Assembly (NCBI GenBank): GCA_009909035.1
Contig: JAAAOB010000027.1
Location: forward strand, 1-64,000
Origin: Bacteroidota bacterium
GTDB lineage: Bacteria; Bacteroidota; Rhodothermia; Balneolales; Balneolaceae
Direction of reading: 5' to 3'
Length of the DNA stretch: 64,000 nucleotides
The notes under the pieces are model-generated. The model was given only the letters and a program-made list of their open reading frames with translations. It ran no database searches and had not been told where the DNA came from. Shown one piece after another: positions 45,557 to 53,676 of this stretch (within the stretch, counting starts at the first letter, position 1; every line of letters begins with the position of its first letter). The position numbers were made by a program, and so were the translations under genes.

Positions 45557-46496
45557 TTATTTGGTCTTTGAATCGTCCTGCCTGTAATTTGAGGGAATAA
45601 ATAGCCAATGTCGGTAAGGGTGATTCCAGTAATTTCGCCTGTCTCCATCAATTCCCGTAGTAATTCCAATATTAAAATTGGAATATATTTTTCTAATCCG
45701 TTTGTTGATTAATTTATAGAGTTTCTCCTTCGCAATCGTACGCTTGCCTCTCCTCCACTTTCCTTTTGGTTTTCTTTTGTGTTTATCATTCAACCGGAAT
45801 TGCATAGCACCTAAAACGATATCTATACATTGAAGCAACACATGATTGTGAGAGCTGACCTCCGCAATCTGGTCTTCCTTGATTTTGATTCTCTGCCTGC
45901 GGAATTCGGGAGATTTTTCAAGACTAGTGCCGTTACCACTTAATTAGTAAGGCGAAGGCATGGGTAAATGGCCGTCAAATAAGAGATTTCCCTCACAAAT
46001 CTCACTATATAAATTATGTGGTAACGGTACTAGTAATATGAGATTTGAAAAGAGCTGCCTTTTCCCTCGTATCCGGCAAGCGATCAAAATATATCCTCAG
46101 TTTCAGCTCATTTCCTGAGGGATTAGAATAACGCAAACCAAACGCATGTTTGATGAACTGGTAATACAGTAAAAAATAATCATGTTTTTGATGATACTCC
46201 TCCAGACCGATAGTAACATATCTGTTTTGAGTAAACATAATTCGTGCCTTAACAAGATCTTTTTCTACAAGATTGAAAAACAGATTCATTACCGTTTTAT
46301 ACTTATCAAGATACCCGCTCGATATTTTCTGCCACTTGATCTCTTTAAACAAATTTTGCTCTTCTTTTGCCTTTTCAAGTGCTTTAGTAACCTCGTTCAA
46401 ATGGGTCGACCAAACTAACAAACCACCGTAAAAATTTGAATAATATTTCCCCTTAATTACAGACTCGTCTGCATAAATAATGTATTCTCTTGACAT
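45557..46496 (-). pseudogene. DUF3800 protein gene split by a 106-bp insertion
   Basis: The N-terminal part (46496 down to 46029) has the DUF3800 start MSREYIIYADESV and NFYGGLLVWS; the C-terminal part (45928 down to 45557) has DQIAEVSSHNHVLLQCIDIVLG and then basic helices. Removing the 106-bp insert, with one ACTAGT kept, joins them in frame as KSHITS-LEKSPEF, giving a protein of about 276 residues. DUF3800 proteins have an RNase H-like DED(D) core and often occur with mobile or defence loci. The split gene cannot make the full protein unless the insert is lost. Confidence 0.75.
45923..46034. mobile_element. 106-bp miniature element inside the DUF3800 gene
   Basis: Inverted ends ACTAGTGCCGTTACCACTTA (from 45923) and the reverse complement of TGTGGTAACGGTACTAGT (to 46034) agree at 15 of 17 or so positions. 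The outer ACTAGT occurs at both ends and may be the duplicated target. The inside has no coding capacity. It is unlike the TCATCGGATGA elements. Confidence 0.65.
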
Positions 46497-46865
46497 ACCC
46501 AGCTAATGAACGTTCGTTTAAAATTGTCGCCTTAAAGAATAACTTTTTAATATAACTCCAACAAATTCATGACAATCCCCTTCGGTTGGCGATTCCCTCC
46601 TGCGCAAGGCTACGGTGGACAAGGCCTTTTTTCCCGAATGGATGCCTTTAGCACGCCTGCCGAATTTCAAACGTTCATATCAGCTAAAACCAAACAGCGT
46701 TGCAATCAGAATTTTGAACCAAAGCAACTCGAAGTTCCCCGTTCGAGTGGTCCGGATATTTTTTAGCATCAGCTCATCTTGTTCTGGATGTTGAACTTTA
46801 TTAAAGCTAAAACTTGCTTTATGTTTAGCTGTTTGTTGCATAGCCATCGAAGCTGGAGCTTCGAT
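46497..46865. other. Intergenic, no gene recognised
   Basis: A 370-base gap. An ATG frame at 46569-46766 is not convincing. No element or hairpin with a T-tail was seen. Confidence 0.4.
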
Positions 46866-49025
46866 CTACGTGATATCCCAGCCTGAATTTACACTTCTTA
46901 GCACTTTCTCAAATCGGTTGTCTTGTCGTATTTCTGATAAAAAATCAGGATAGAGGTACCGGATTGTTGGTGTTGTGAAGGCGCCCCAGTGCTCTACCTT
47001 ATCAAATGCCTCAAACGCTTTATCATGCTCCCCCAGTGCAGCATAAGCGAAACCGGCAGATGCATAATCATTTGCCTGTAAAACTTTTTTGATTAGTTCT
47101 TGGGCCCGGTTTTTTCGTCCTTTTTTATTGTGGATGATTGCAAGAGAAGCAACCACCTCTGCTGAAGAGGGAGAGCTGTCCGGAGTTAAAAGCGTCAGGG
47201 CCTCTTTTTGGGCACGTTCAGCTTCATGATATTTGCCCAGGTGGTAAAGGGTCAGTCCCTCAATGAAGTGAATAACACCAAATTCCGGTTCAATTTTTTT
47301 CGCAGTTTGTACCTCTTTCAGTGCTTTATCCGGATGGGCATTGGCCAGGTAAATTTGTCCCAGGTACACCCGCGTGTAGGGCGAATGGGGGTCAAGTGTC
47401 ACTGCTTTTTCTGCGGGTTCAATCGATTGATCAAGCCGTCCCAGAACCATATTCATCCATCCAAGCCAGTTGTGACCTTCCGCATATCCGGGCTGTAGTT
47501 CCACAGACGTTTTGAATTCACGAAGGGCATCGGGCCCGTTTTGCCTGCGCACATAGATGATTCCAAGTGCAGTATGTGCTTCACCAAGTTTTGGATTCAG
47601 CGAAAGCGCCTTAACGGCCGATTCCATCGCATCCGTATGGGTTGACTCCTGGGGATAGTTGTACCATTCCGCCAGGATCTGAGCCTCCGCCAGGCCGGTC
47701 CACGCCTGCGCATAGCCTTTATCTTCGTCAATTGCCCTCCTGAAATAGCTGATTGCCTGCGTAATACCGGTTTCTGAGCGCTGACTCAGATGAAACCGTC
47801 CTTTGGTGTACAGCAGATAGGCATCGAGGTTCTGGGTCGGTTCCGTTTCGGGTTGGTCCGTCGTTTTTTTGGTAAACCGTCCTTCCAAGCTATCGGTAAT
47901 TCGCCCGGCCAGTTCGCTTTGAATATCAAATATATTCTTTGTCGTCAATTCCCGGTCGAACGTTTCTGCCCAGAGATGGTCCTCTGTCTCAGCTTCAATC
48001 ATCTGAATATTAAGACGAATTCTGTTTTCGATCTGCTGAACCGACCCCTCAACAATAATTCGTACACCCAGTTCACGAGCAATTTCGGGAATCGCCTGAT
48101 TGCTGTCTTCATATCGAAGAACAGATGTTCTGGATATCATCGATAGTTGTCTGTTGGCAGAGAGTCGGGTCAGAAGGTCATTGTGCAAACCTCTGGCAAA
48201 ATGCAGGGTAGATTCGTCGTTTCCCAAAACATCAAATGGCAGCACAGCCACAGAGTTTTCATGCGTGGCTTTCAGATGCTTTTTCTTCTTTGCGATTTCA
48301 GGTTTACTCTGCTCAATAAACTCAGAGAGCTCTTTTGTGATTGCCGATGGGTTCTCACCAAACTCCTTGGCCATTTGGGTAGCGTGGCTGTTTATAATCT
48401 CAGCAATTTCAGATTGCTTATCCTGATACATGAGTGAGCGCAACAGGTCTTTAACTTTTTTTATGCTGAACGGATCTTCACGGTAGAGGATCTTCCGGTA
48501 CGTTACAGCCTCTCTGTACTGCTGACTGCTCTCAAATTGTTGCGCTGCCTTTTCTGCGGCTTTCAAATACTCATTATGGTAGTGTTTACGATGAGTATCA
48601 AGCCATTGATCGAGTTCGGCTGAAGCTTTCGGAATGTGAAGACCTTCCAGCAGCTTGCCCCGGTATAGGGTCAATGCTTTTTGCCAGTCACTATTCTCAA
48701 TTGCGTTTTCAAAAGCAAAAACATCGCACTCAAAAAGTTCTTTATCGATCCTCAGTTCTTCTGTGCCCCTGGCTTCGATACAATTTTTGCCAAGCGTTTT
48801 ACGCAAATGATAGAGCATGTTGCTGAGAGCATTCCGTGCACTCTTTTGTCCTTTCTCCGGCCAAAGCAGGGGAAGAATTCTGTCTCTTCGCTGAAAACCG
48901 GTCGTTTTATTAATCAATAGGAAGGAGAGCAAAAACAATCGCTTGGGTCCGGCAAGAAACGAGTGTTCCAGCTTGCCGTCATGCGTTCGCAGTTCTGCCG
49001 GTCCAAGGATGTTGAGTTGATTCAT
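46866..49025 (-). CDS. BTAD-type regulator with TolB-like and TPR domains
   Basis: The 719-residue protein begins LNILGPAELRTHDGKLE with a winged-helix, then an SARP/BTAD-like all-helical region (about 100-240). NSVAVLPFDVLGNDESTLHFARGLHNDLLTRLS (about 260-290) starts a TolB/FlgO-like domain, and several TPR helices (about 390-660) follow. This plan is common in Rhodothermota and Bacteroidota as a putative signalling regulator. I chose ATG 49025; a TTG 30 bases upstream is possible. It lies divergent from the cupredoxin-like lipoprotein gene. Confidence 0.75.
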   Translation of the reverse strand: MNQLNILGPAELRTHDGKLEHSFLAGPKRLFLLSFLLINKTTGFQRRDRILPLLWPEKGQKSARNALSNMLYHLRKTLGKNCIEARGTEELRIDKELFECDVFAFENAIENSDWQKALTLYRGKLLEGLHIPKASAELDQWLDTHRKHYHNEYLKAAEKAAQQFESSQQYREAVTYRKILYREDPFSIKKVKDLLRSLMYQDKQSEIAEIINSHATQMAKEFGENPSAITKELSEFIEQSKPEIAKKKKHLKATHENSVAVLPFDVLGNDESTLHFARGLHNDLLTRLSANRQLSMISRTSVLRYEDSNQAIPEIARELGVRIIVEGSVQQIENRIRLNIQMIEAETEDHLWAETFDRELTTKNIFDIQSELAGRITDSLEGRFTKKTTDQPETEPTQNLDAYLLYTKGRFHLSQRSETGITQAISYFRRAIDEDKGYAQAWTGLAEAQILAEWYNYPQESTHTDAMESAVKALSLNPKLGEAHTALGIIYVRRQNGPDALREFKTSVELQPGYAEGHNWLGWMNMVLGRLDQSIEPAEKAVTLDPHSPYTRVYLGQIYLANAHPDKALKEVQTAKKIEPEFGVIHFIEGLTLYHLGKYHEAERAQKEALTLLTPDSSPSSAEVVASLAIIHNKKGRKNRAQELIKKVLQANDYASAGFAYAALGEHDKAFEAFDKVEHWGAFTTPTIRYLYPDFLSEIRQDNRFEKVLRSVNSGWDIT

Positions 49026-49191
49026 GTAGATACAGACTAAAGTCTTAGATGACAATCTAAGAACTAAAAAAGAGGAAGGAAAGAGCCGGGGTCTATTTTG
49101 AGATCAGATTAGAAAGGCAGTCAACTGGCTGCCGGTTAATTCAACAATCGAAATCATCACAAACAGTAATTTAACCAAATCCTTTATCATT

Positions 49192-50229
49192 ATGTTTTAT
49201 GTCATCAAGAATACAATTCTCTACACCAGCATGATGATGTTATTATTTTCAACGACCCAGCTGTTTTCTGGCTGCGACGATGAAAATATAACATCAAACG
49301 AATCACCTAATGAGAAGCTTGTGGAAGTTACAGCTACTCACAACCACGATGAAAATCTTCATCTTTTTGAGATGGATACCCAATCGATCTCATCCGGCTG
49401 GACAACGTTTGAGTTTAACAACGCATCGCATGTGGATCATTTTTTTGTGATCTATAAAGTTCCTGAGGCAGCCATCGAAGCCGCAAAGGCAGCCGACGAA
49501 CCGCTGCTCGAGCACTGGTTCCAGGGAGTTACGGAACCGTTCCAGGTGGAGTACAATCCCTATGCTTCGGGCGAAATAGAGTATGGGGAGTTTGTTGACA
49601 ATCTTGTAGCCCACGTTTCTGAGAAAGGGCCCTGGTTTTTTGATCCGGGTGCTCCACCCATGGGCGGGCCTGGCTTCACCGCTGACGGCAAGACATCCAA
49701 AACCACGGTACACCTTGAGCCTGGAGAGTACATTGTGGAATGCTATGTGAAAGACGAAAACGAGCAGTTCCACTCCTATTTGGGAATGCTGGAACAACTG
49801 ACCGTAACTGATGAACAGTCGGGTGCAGAAGAGCCGGAACCGGATATGAATATCACCATTTCCTCCAAAGAAGGAATTGAGGTGGATGGAAATCCTGAAA
49901 ATGGATCACAAGTTGTTGAGGTCTTTTTTGAAGATCAGACAAGTTATGGTCACCTGCTCGGACACAACGTTCAGCTTGTGAAACTGAGTGACAATAGCGA
50001 TCAGGAATTGATCGAATCTGTGATTGAGTGGATGAATTGGTCAAAACCGGGAAGCCTCGTAAACAACGCGCCACAGGGTGCGGAGTTTATGGGTGGTACC
50101 ATGGAAATGACGGGAGGATCAACCGCGTATATTCATGCCGATTTTGAACCGGGCGATTACGCGTGGATTGCCGAAATTCCTGACCCGGCCAGCGCCAACA
50201 TGCTTAAAACATTCACAATTCCGGAATAG
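49192..50229 (+). CDS. Cupredoxin-like lipoprotein, unknown
   Basis: The 345-residue product has a lipoprotein signal (TTQLFSGCDDEN, Cys near 28). Two repeats resembling blue-copper-like or plastocyanin-type beta sandwiches can be seen: FEFNNASHVDHFFVIYKV in the first (about 75-92) and YGHLLGHNVQLVKL in the second (about 240), each ending in GEYIVECYV or GDYAWIAEI. The metal ligands (His, Met) are not all obvious, so copper binding is uncertain. Divergent from the TPR regulator and possibly controlled by it. Confidence 0.6.
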   Translation: MFYVIKNTILYTSMMMLLFSTTQLFSGCDDENITSNESPNEKLVEVTATHNHDENLHLFEMDTQSISSGWTTFEFNNASHVDHFFVIYKVPEAAIEAAKAADEPLLEHWFQGVTEPFQVEYNPYASGEIEYGEFVDNLVAHVSEKGPWFFDPGAPPMGGPGFTADGKTSKTTVHLEPGEYIVECYVKDENEQFHSYLGMLEQLTVTDEQSGAEEPEPDMNITISSKEGIEVDGNPENGSQVVEVFFEDQTSYGHLLGHNVQLVKLSDNSDQELIESVIEWMNWSKPGSLVNNAPQGAEFMGGTMEMTGGSTAYIHADFEPGDYAWIAEIPDPASANMLKTFTIPE

Positions 50230-50290
50230 CGGAATAGTCAAAATCATATTCGTAACCTCAACATACATCATCGCAGTATGATTTATGATG

Positions 50291-50328
50291 AAGGCGCTCC
50301 TCAGTTGACAGCGGGGAGTGCTTTTTTA
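50291..50328 (+). terminator. Terminator after the cupredoxin-like gene
   Basis: AAGGCGCTCC (50291-50300) faces GGAGTGCTT, with one G-T wobble, followed by a T-run (CTTTTTTATT). It lies 60-100 bases after the stop. Confidence 0.65.
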
Positions 50329-50463
50329 TTTAGTGCTTTTAGCCATTGTATAAAAAAGATGGGCGAAATGCCAGTGGAAACGCCATTCTTCATTTGTCCC
50401 TGTGTCGTGTTTCACTCTATTCGTTCTTTTTCTGTATCCATTAGAGAAAACCATTTTGATAAC

Positions 50464-50476
50464 TGAACGGTGTTCA
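50464..50476. promoter_or_regulatory. TetR operator upstream of the regulator gene
   Basis: TGAACGGTGTTCA is a perfect inverted repeat (TGAAC-N3-GTTCA), 33 bases before the TetR start. A near copy lies before the efflux operon (51135-51147). Confidence 0.6.
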
Positions 50477-50509
50477 TTAGTTTGTTATTGTTCAATTAAT
50501 CACTTACAC

Positions 50510-51118
50510 ATGGGAATTCAGGAACGTAAAGAACGCGAAAAACAGGAATTGAAGGAGCTCATCATGAGTACGGCGGCGAAACTTTTTCGCCAGAAAGGCT
50601 ATGTAGCCACCAGCATGCGGGCCATCGCAGAAGAAATTGAGTACAGTCCGGGAACCCTCTATCTCTATTTTAAAGACAAGGATGAACTGCTGTATCAGCT
50701 CAGCGTTCGGGCTTTTAACCTGTTTTTCGAGTATTTCAGCCGGGTGCGGTCCGTCAAGGATCCGCTCGAACGTCTTTTCAAGCTCGGGGAGGTGTACCTG
50801 ACCTTTGCCATCGAGCAGCCTGCGTACTACGATCTGATGTTCATCATGACTGATCCCATGCGCAGCCTTGATAAAGAAAACTGGGCGGAGGGCAAGAAGA
50901 ATCACCAGGTGCTGACCGATATTCTGAAGGAGTGCCAGGCTGCCGGCCATTTCAAAGGGTACGAACTGGACCCGCTTTCGTTTATGATCTGGAGCCAGGT
51001 ACACGGCATTTCATCCCTCTATGTGAAAGAACGAATGCAAATGTACCCGGATGCCGACAAAAAACAACTGCTGTTTGATGCCCTGGAAATTTTTAACAAC
51101 ACCCTGAAGAACCTGTAA
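50510..51118 (+). CDS. TetR-family regulator of the RND efflux operon
   Basis: The 202-residue protein has an N-terminal TetR helix-turn-helix (about 10-56): STAAKLFRQKGYVATSMRAIAEEIEYSPGTLYLYFKDKDELL. The C-terminal ligand domain is unclassified. I chose ATG 50510 (MGIQERKEREK) rather than the upstream in-frame start at 50402, which would run through the operator. It is directly upstream of the efflux operon and the two share a TGAAC-N3-GTTYA site, so auto-repression and operon control are likely. Confidence 0.9.
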   Translation: MGIQERKEREKQELKELIMSTAAKLFRQKGYVATSMRAIAEEIEYSPGTLYLYFKDKDELLYQLSVRAFNLFFEYFSRVRSVKDPLERLFKLGEVYLTFAIEQPAYYDLMFIMTDPMRSLDKENWAEGKKNHQVLTDILKECQAAGHFKGYELDPLSFMIWSQVHGISSLYVKERMQMYPDADKKQLLFDALEIFNNTLKNL

Positions 51119-51134
51119 TTTTTTTGAATGATAC

Positions 51135-51147
51135 TGAACGATGTTTA
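51135..51147. promoter_or_regulatory. TetR operator upstream of the efflux operon
   Basis: TGAACGATGTTTA matches the TetR-gene site (TGAACGGTGTTCA) in 11 of 13 positions. It lies 21 bases before the chosen ATG of the TolC-like gene. Confidence 0.55.
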
Positions 51148-51167
51148 TAATATTAAAACTGTTTATC

Positions 51168-52568
51168 ATGGAAACACCTTTCATTTTTGCATTGAGCTCC
51201 GGCTTATCCGGCAAACTTCGCCGGATATCGGTAATGGTTCTCTTCACTGCCTTTTATTCAACAGCCGGTTCAGCACAGGAATCCACCGTTTTGGACACAT
51301 ATATTGAAATAGCGATTCAGAACAACCGGGCGTTGATTGAGGAAAACCTGGACGTGCGCCAATCAAGCCTGGAGGCAGAACGGGCCCGCGGACGGTTTAT
51401 GCCCGACATCCATTTAGAAGCCACCTACGATCTGGCTGATGGCGGGCGAACCATTGATGTGCCGGTGGGTGATCTGCTCAACCCCGTTCACTCGGTTGTA
51501 AACGATGTGGCGGGAGAGAATCTGCTGCCTACAAATTTGGGCACCATCCGGGAACCCATTCTGCCCGATGGCTTCCAGCAAACCCGCTTGCGGATTATGC
51601 AGCCCCTGTTCAACACCGACATTTATTACAGTTACAAAGCGCAAAAGGAACTTCTTTCGGCTCGTGAAGCCCGCCGGCAGGCATTCATCAATGAATTGAC
51701 CAAAGAAGTAAAAGCGGCATGGTTCAACTATTTAAAAACCGAAGAGTTGATGGAGATTCATGAATCCACCAGGCTATTGCTGGAGGAACTGCTTGAGTTC
51801 AACCAAAACCTGGTTATATACGATAAGGCCACCCGCGACCGGGTTTCATCGGCTAAATTTGAACTCAGTGAACTGCAGAGCCGCATTGCCGAAACCGAAC
51901 AGAACCGCGCCAATGCCCTCTCTTTCTTCAACTTCTTGCTGACCCGGCCGCTTGATACCCCGGTCCGCCGCGATTCCCTCCCGCCGCTGCAGGATGACGC
52001 TTTCACCCTTGAACAACTGGAGGCGGCCGCTCTTACCAACCGCAACGAGCTGCTTCAGGTTGACCGGGGCATCCGGGCGAACCGGCAATTGCTGAAGCTG
52101 GAACAGGGAGATGCCCTGCCTGAACTTTTCGCCGCCGCAGATCTGGGGTTCCAGGGCTATGGCTACTCCTTCAGAGACCATGAGTTTTGGTTCATCCGGT
52201 TTGGGCTGCGCTGGGATCTGTTCAAGGGATTTCAAAACCAGAAAGAAATTCAGCAACGGCGCATTGAAATTAAGAAACTGGATAACCGCTACCGGCAGCT
52301 TGAGGATCAGATCAGGCTTCAGGTCATCAATGCGCTTTCCGCCTATCGTGCCGCACAAAAAAAACTGACCGCAAGTGAAAGCTCACTTAACAGTGCCCGC
52401 GACCGGTTCCAGATCGTTAGAAACCGTTACCGGCAGGGAAGCAGCCTGCTGATTGAATTCCTGGATGCCCGTACCAGCTTCACCAATGCACAATTGCAAA
52501 AAACCATTGCCGAATACGATCTCAGGATAGCCTATGCCGAACTGGAACAGGCCATTGGCCGATACTAA
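51168..52568 (+). CDS. TolC-family outer-membrane efflux protein
   Basis: The 466-residue protein has a signal peptide (cleavage near GSAQ) and the OEP repeat pattern of two long helical hairpins: LQSRIAETEQNRANALSFFNFLL and, in the second half, YRQLEDQIRLQVINALSAYRAAQKKL, with NRYRQGSSLLIEFLDARTSF near the end. It forms a trimeric channel through the outer membrane. I chose ATG 51168 because the ATG at 51141 lies within the operator. First structural gene of the operon. Confidence 0.9.
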   Translation: METPFIFALSSGLSGKLRRISVMVLFTAFYSTAGSAQESTVLDTYIEIAIQNNRALIEENLDVRQSSLEAERARGRFMPDIHLEATYDLADGGRTIDVPVGDLLNPVHSVVNDVAGENLLPTNLGTIREPILPDGFQQTRLRIMQPLFNTDIYYSYKAQKELLSAREARRQAFINELTKEVKAAWFNYLKTEELMEIHESTRLLLEELLEFNQNLVIYDKATRDRVSSAKFELSELQSRIAETEQNRANALSFFNFLLTRPLDTPVRRDSLPPLQDDAFTLEQLEAAALTNRNELLQVDRGIRANRQLLKLEQGDALPELFAAADLGFQGYGYSFRDHEFWFIRFGLRWDLFKGFQNQKEIQQRRIEIKKLDNRYRQLEDQIRLQVINALSAYRAAQKKLTASESSLNSARDRFQIVRNRYRQGSSLLIEFLDARTSFTNAQLQKTIAEYDLRIAYAELEQAIGRY

Positions 52569-52604
52569 CCCCATCACCTGATTAATTAAAAACCGAATAC
52601 AATC

Positions 52605-53663
52605 ATGAACTCATCAACCATTTTAATCACCTTTCTTTCATTGCTTTTCATTTTACAGGGATGTAAGAAAGAGTACAGTCAACCTCCGTCAGCCGACCGA
52701 AATGAGACCGTCCCTGTTCGGGTTGAACCGCTTGCTGTACAGACCAGTCCCATTCCCGTACAGAGCAGCGGCCGGCTGGAAACCGCCTCCGAGACCAACT
52801 TATCCTTTCTGATCGGTGGAATTATTGAACACCTGAATTTCAGTGAGGGCGCCTCTTTTCAGGAAGGCGACACCCTCGCATCTCTGGACCTTGTGGAAAT
52901 TGACGCGCAGGTGCAGAAGGCACGGGAAGCGCTGGCCAAAGCCCGGCGTGACCTGGAACGAATCACGGGGTTATACAGCGATTCGAGCGCTACCCTGGAA
53001 CAGGTTCAAGACACAGAGACCGCTCTTGAAATCGCTGAAGCCGAATACGAAATCGCAACATTCAACCGCCGACATGCGAGTATTACGGCGCCGGGAGACG
53101 GTGTGATACTTAAAAAGTATGCCGAGGAGCAGGAATTGAGTACCTCCGGCACACCGGTGTACCGGATTGGCATCACCCGCGGCAACCGCTACCTGCTGAA
53201 GACCGGCCTTACGGATAAAGACGTGTTGCGCATCCGTAACGGGAATCAAGCCGAAGTCTATTTCGATGCCTATCCCGGACGGGCCTTTAATGCAACAGTC
53301 ACCGAAGTTCCCGCTTCAGCAGATCCGCGAACCGGCACATATGAAGTTGAATTATCAGTTGAGTCAGAGGGCGCGTTACTGAAAAGCGGATTTATTGGAA
53401 AAGCGATGATCTTTCCTTCCTCAAGCCAGCCCTACTACAGGATACCACTTCAGGCTATGGTTGAAGGCGGACAACACCGGGCCCGAATTTTCGTCCCGCT
53501 GGAAAACGGAACCGCAGAACCACTTGATCTTACGCCGGACTATATCGGCAACGACTTTTTTACCATCGACACAACCGGCGTTGCCTTTAAACACGGGGTG
53601 ATCACCGAAGGTGCCTCCTACCTGCGTCCGGGCATAAAAATTTCCATCTATTCATCAAACTAA
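52605..53663 (+). CDS. RND efflux periplasmic adaptor lipoprotein
   Basis: The 352-residue product has a lipoprotein signal (LLFILQGCKKE, Cys near 22), a barrel-sandwich lipoyl-like region (FLIGGIIEHLNFSEGASFQEGDTLA), a short coiled hairpin (about 95-140) and a beta-barrel region with VYFDAYPGRAFNATVTEVPASADP. It is the membrane fusion subunit joining the TolC-like channel to the RND pump. Only 13 bases separate it from the pump gene. Confidence 0.95.
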   Translation: MNSSTILITFLSLLFILQGCKKEYSQPPSADRNETVPVRVEPLAVQTSPIPVQSSGRLETASETNLSFLIGGIIEHLNFSEGASFQEGDTLASLDLVEIDAQVQKAREALAKARRDLERITGLYSDSSATLEQVQDTETALEIAEAEYEIATFNRRHASITAPGDGVILKKYAEEQELSTSGTPVYRIGITRGNRYLLKTGLTDKDVLRIRNGNQAEVYFDAYPGRAFNATVTEVPASADPRTGTYEVELSVESEGALLKSGFIGKAMIFPSSSQPYYRIPLQAMVEGGQHRARIFVPLENGTAEPLDLTPDYIGNDFFTIDTTGVAFKHGVITEGASYLRPGIKISIYSSN

Positions 53664-53676
53664 ACAGAATGTCCCG

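Noticed and set aside
46569-46766. 65-codon frame upstream of the BTAD-TPR regulator stop
   Set aside because: No domain or ribosome site; left as intergenic.
50402-50509. Upstream in-frame start of the TetR gene
   Set aside because: It would translate through the palindromic operator and adds residues not seen in TetR proteins.
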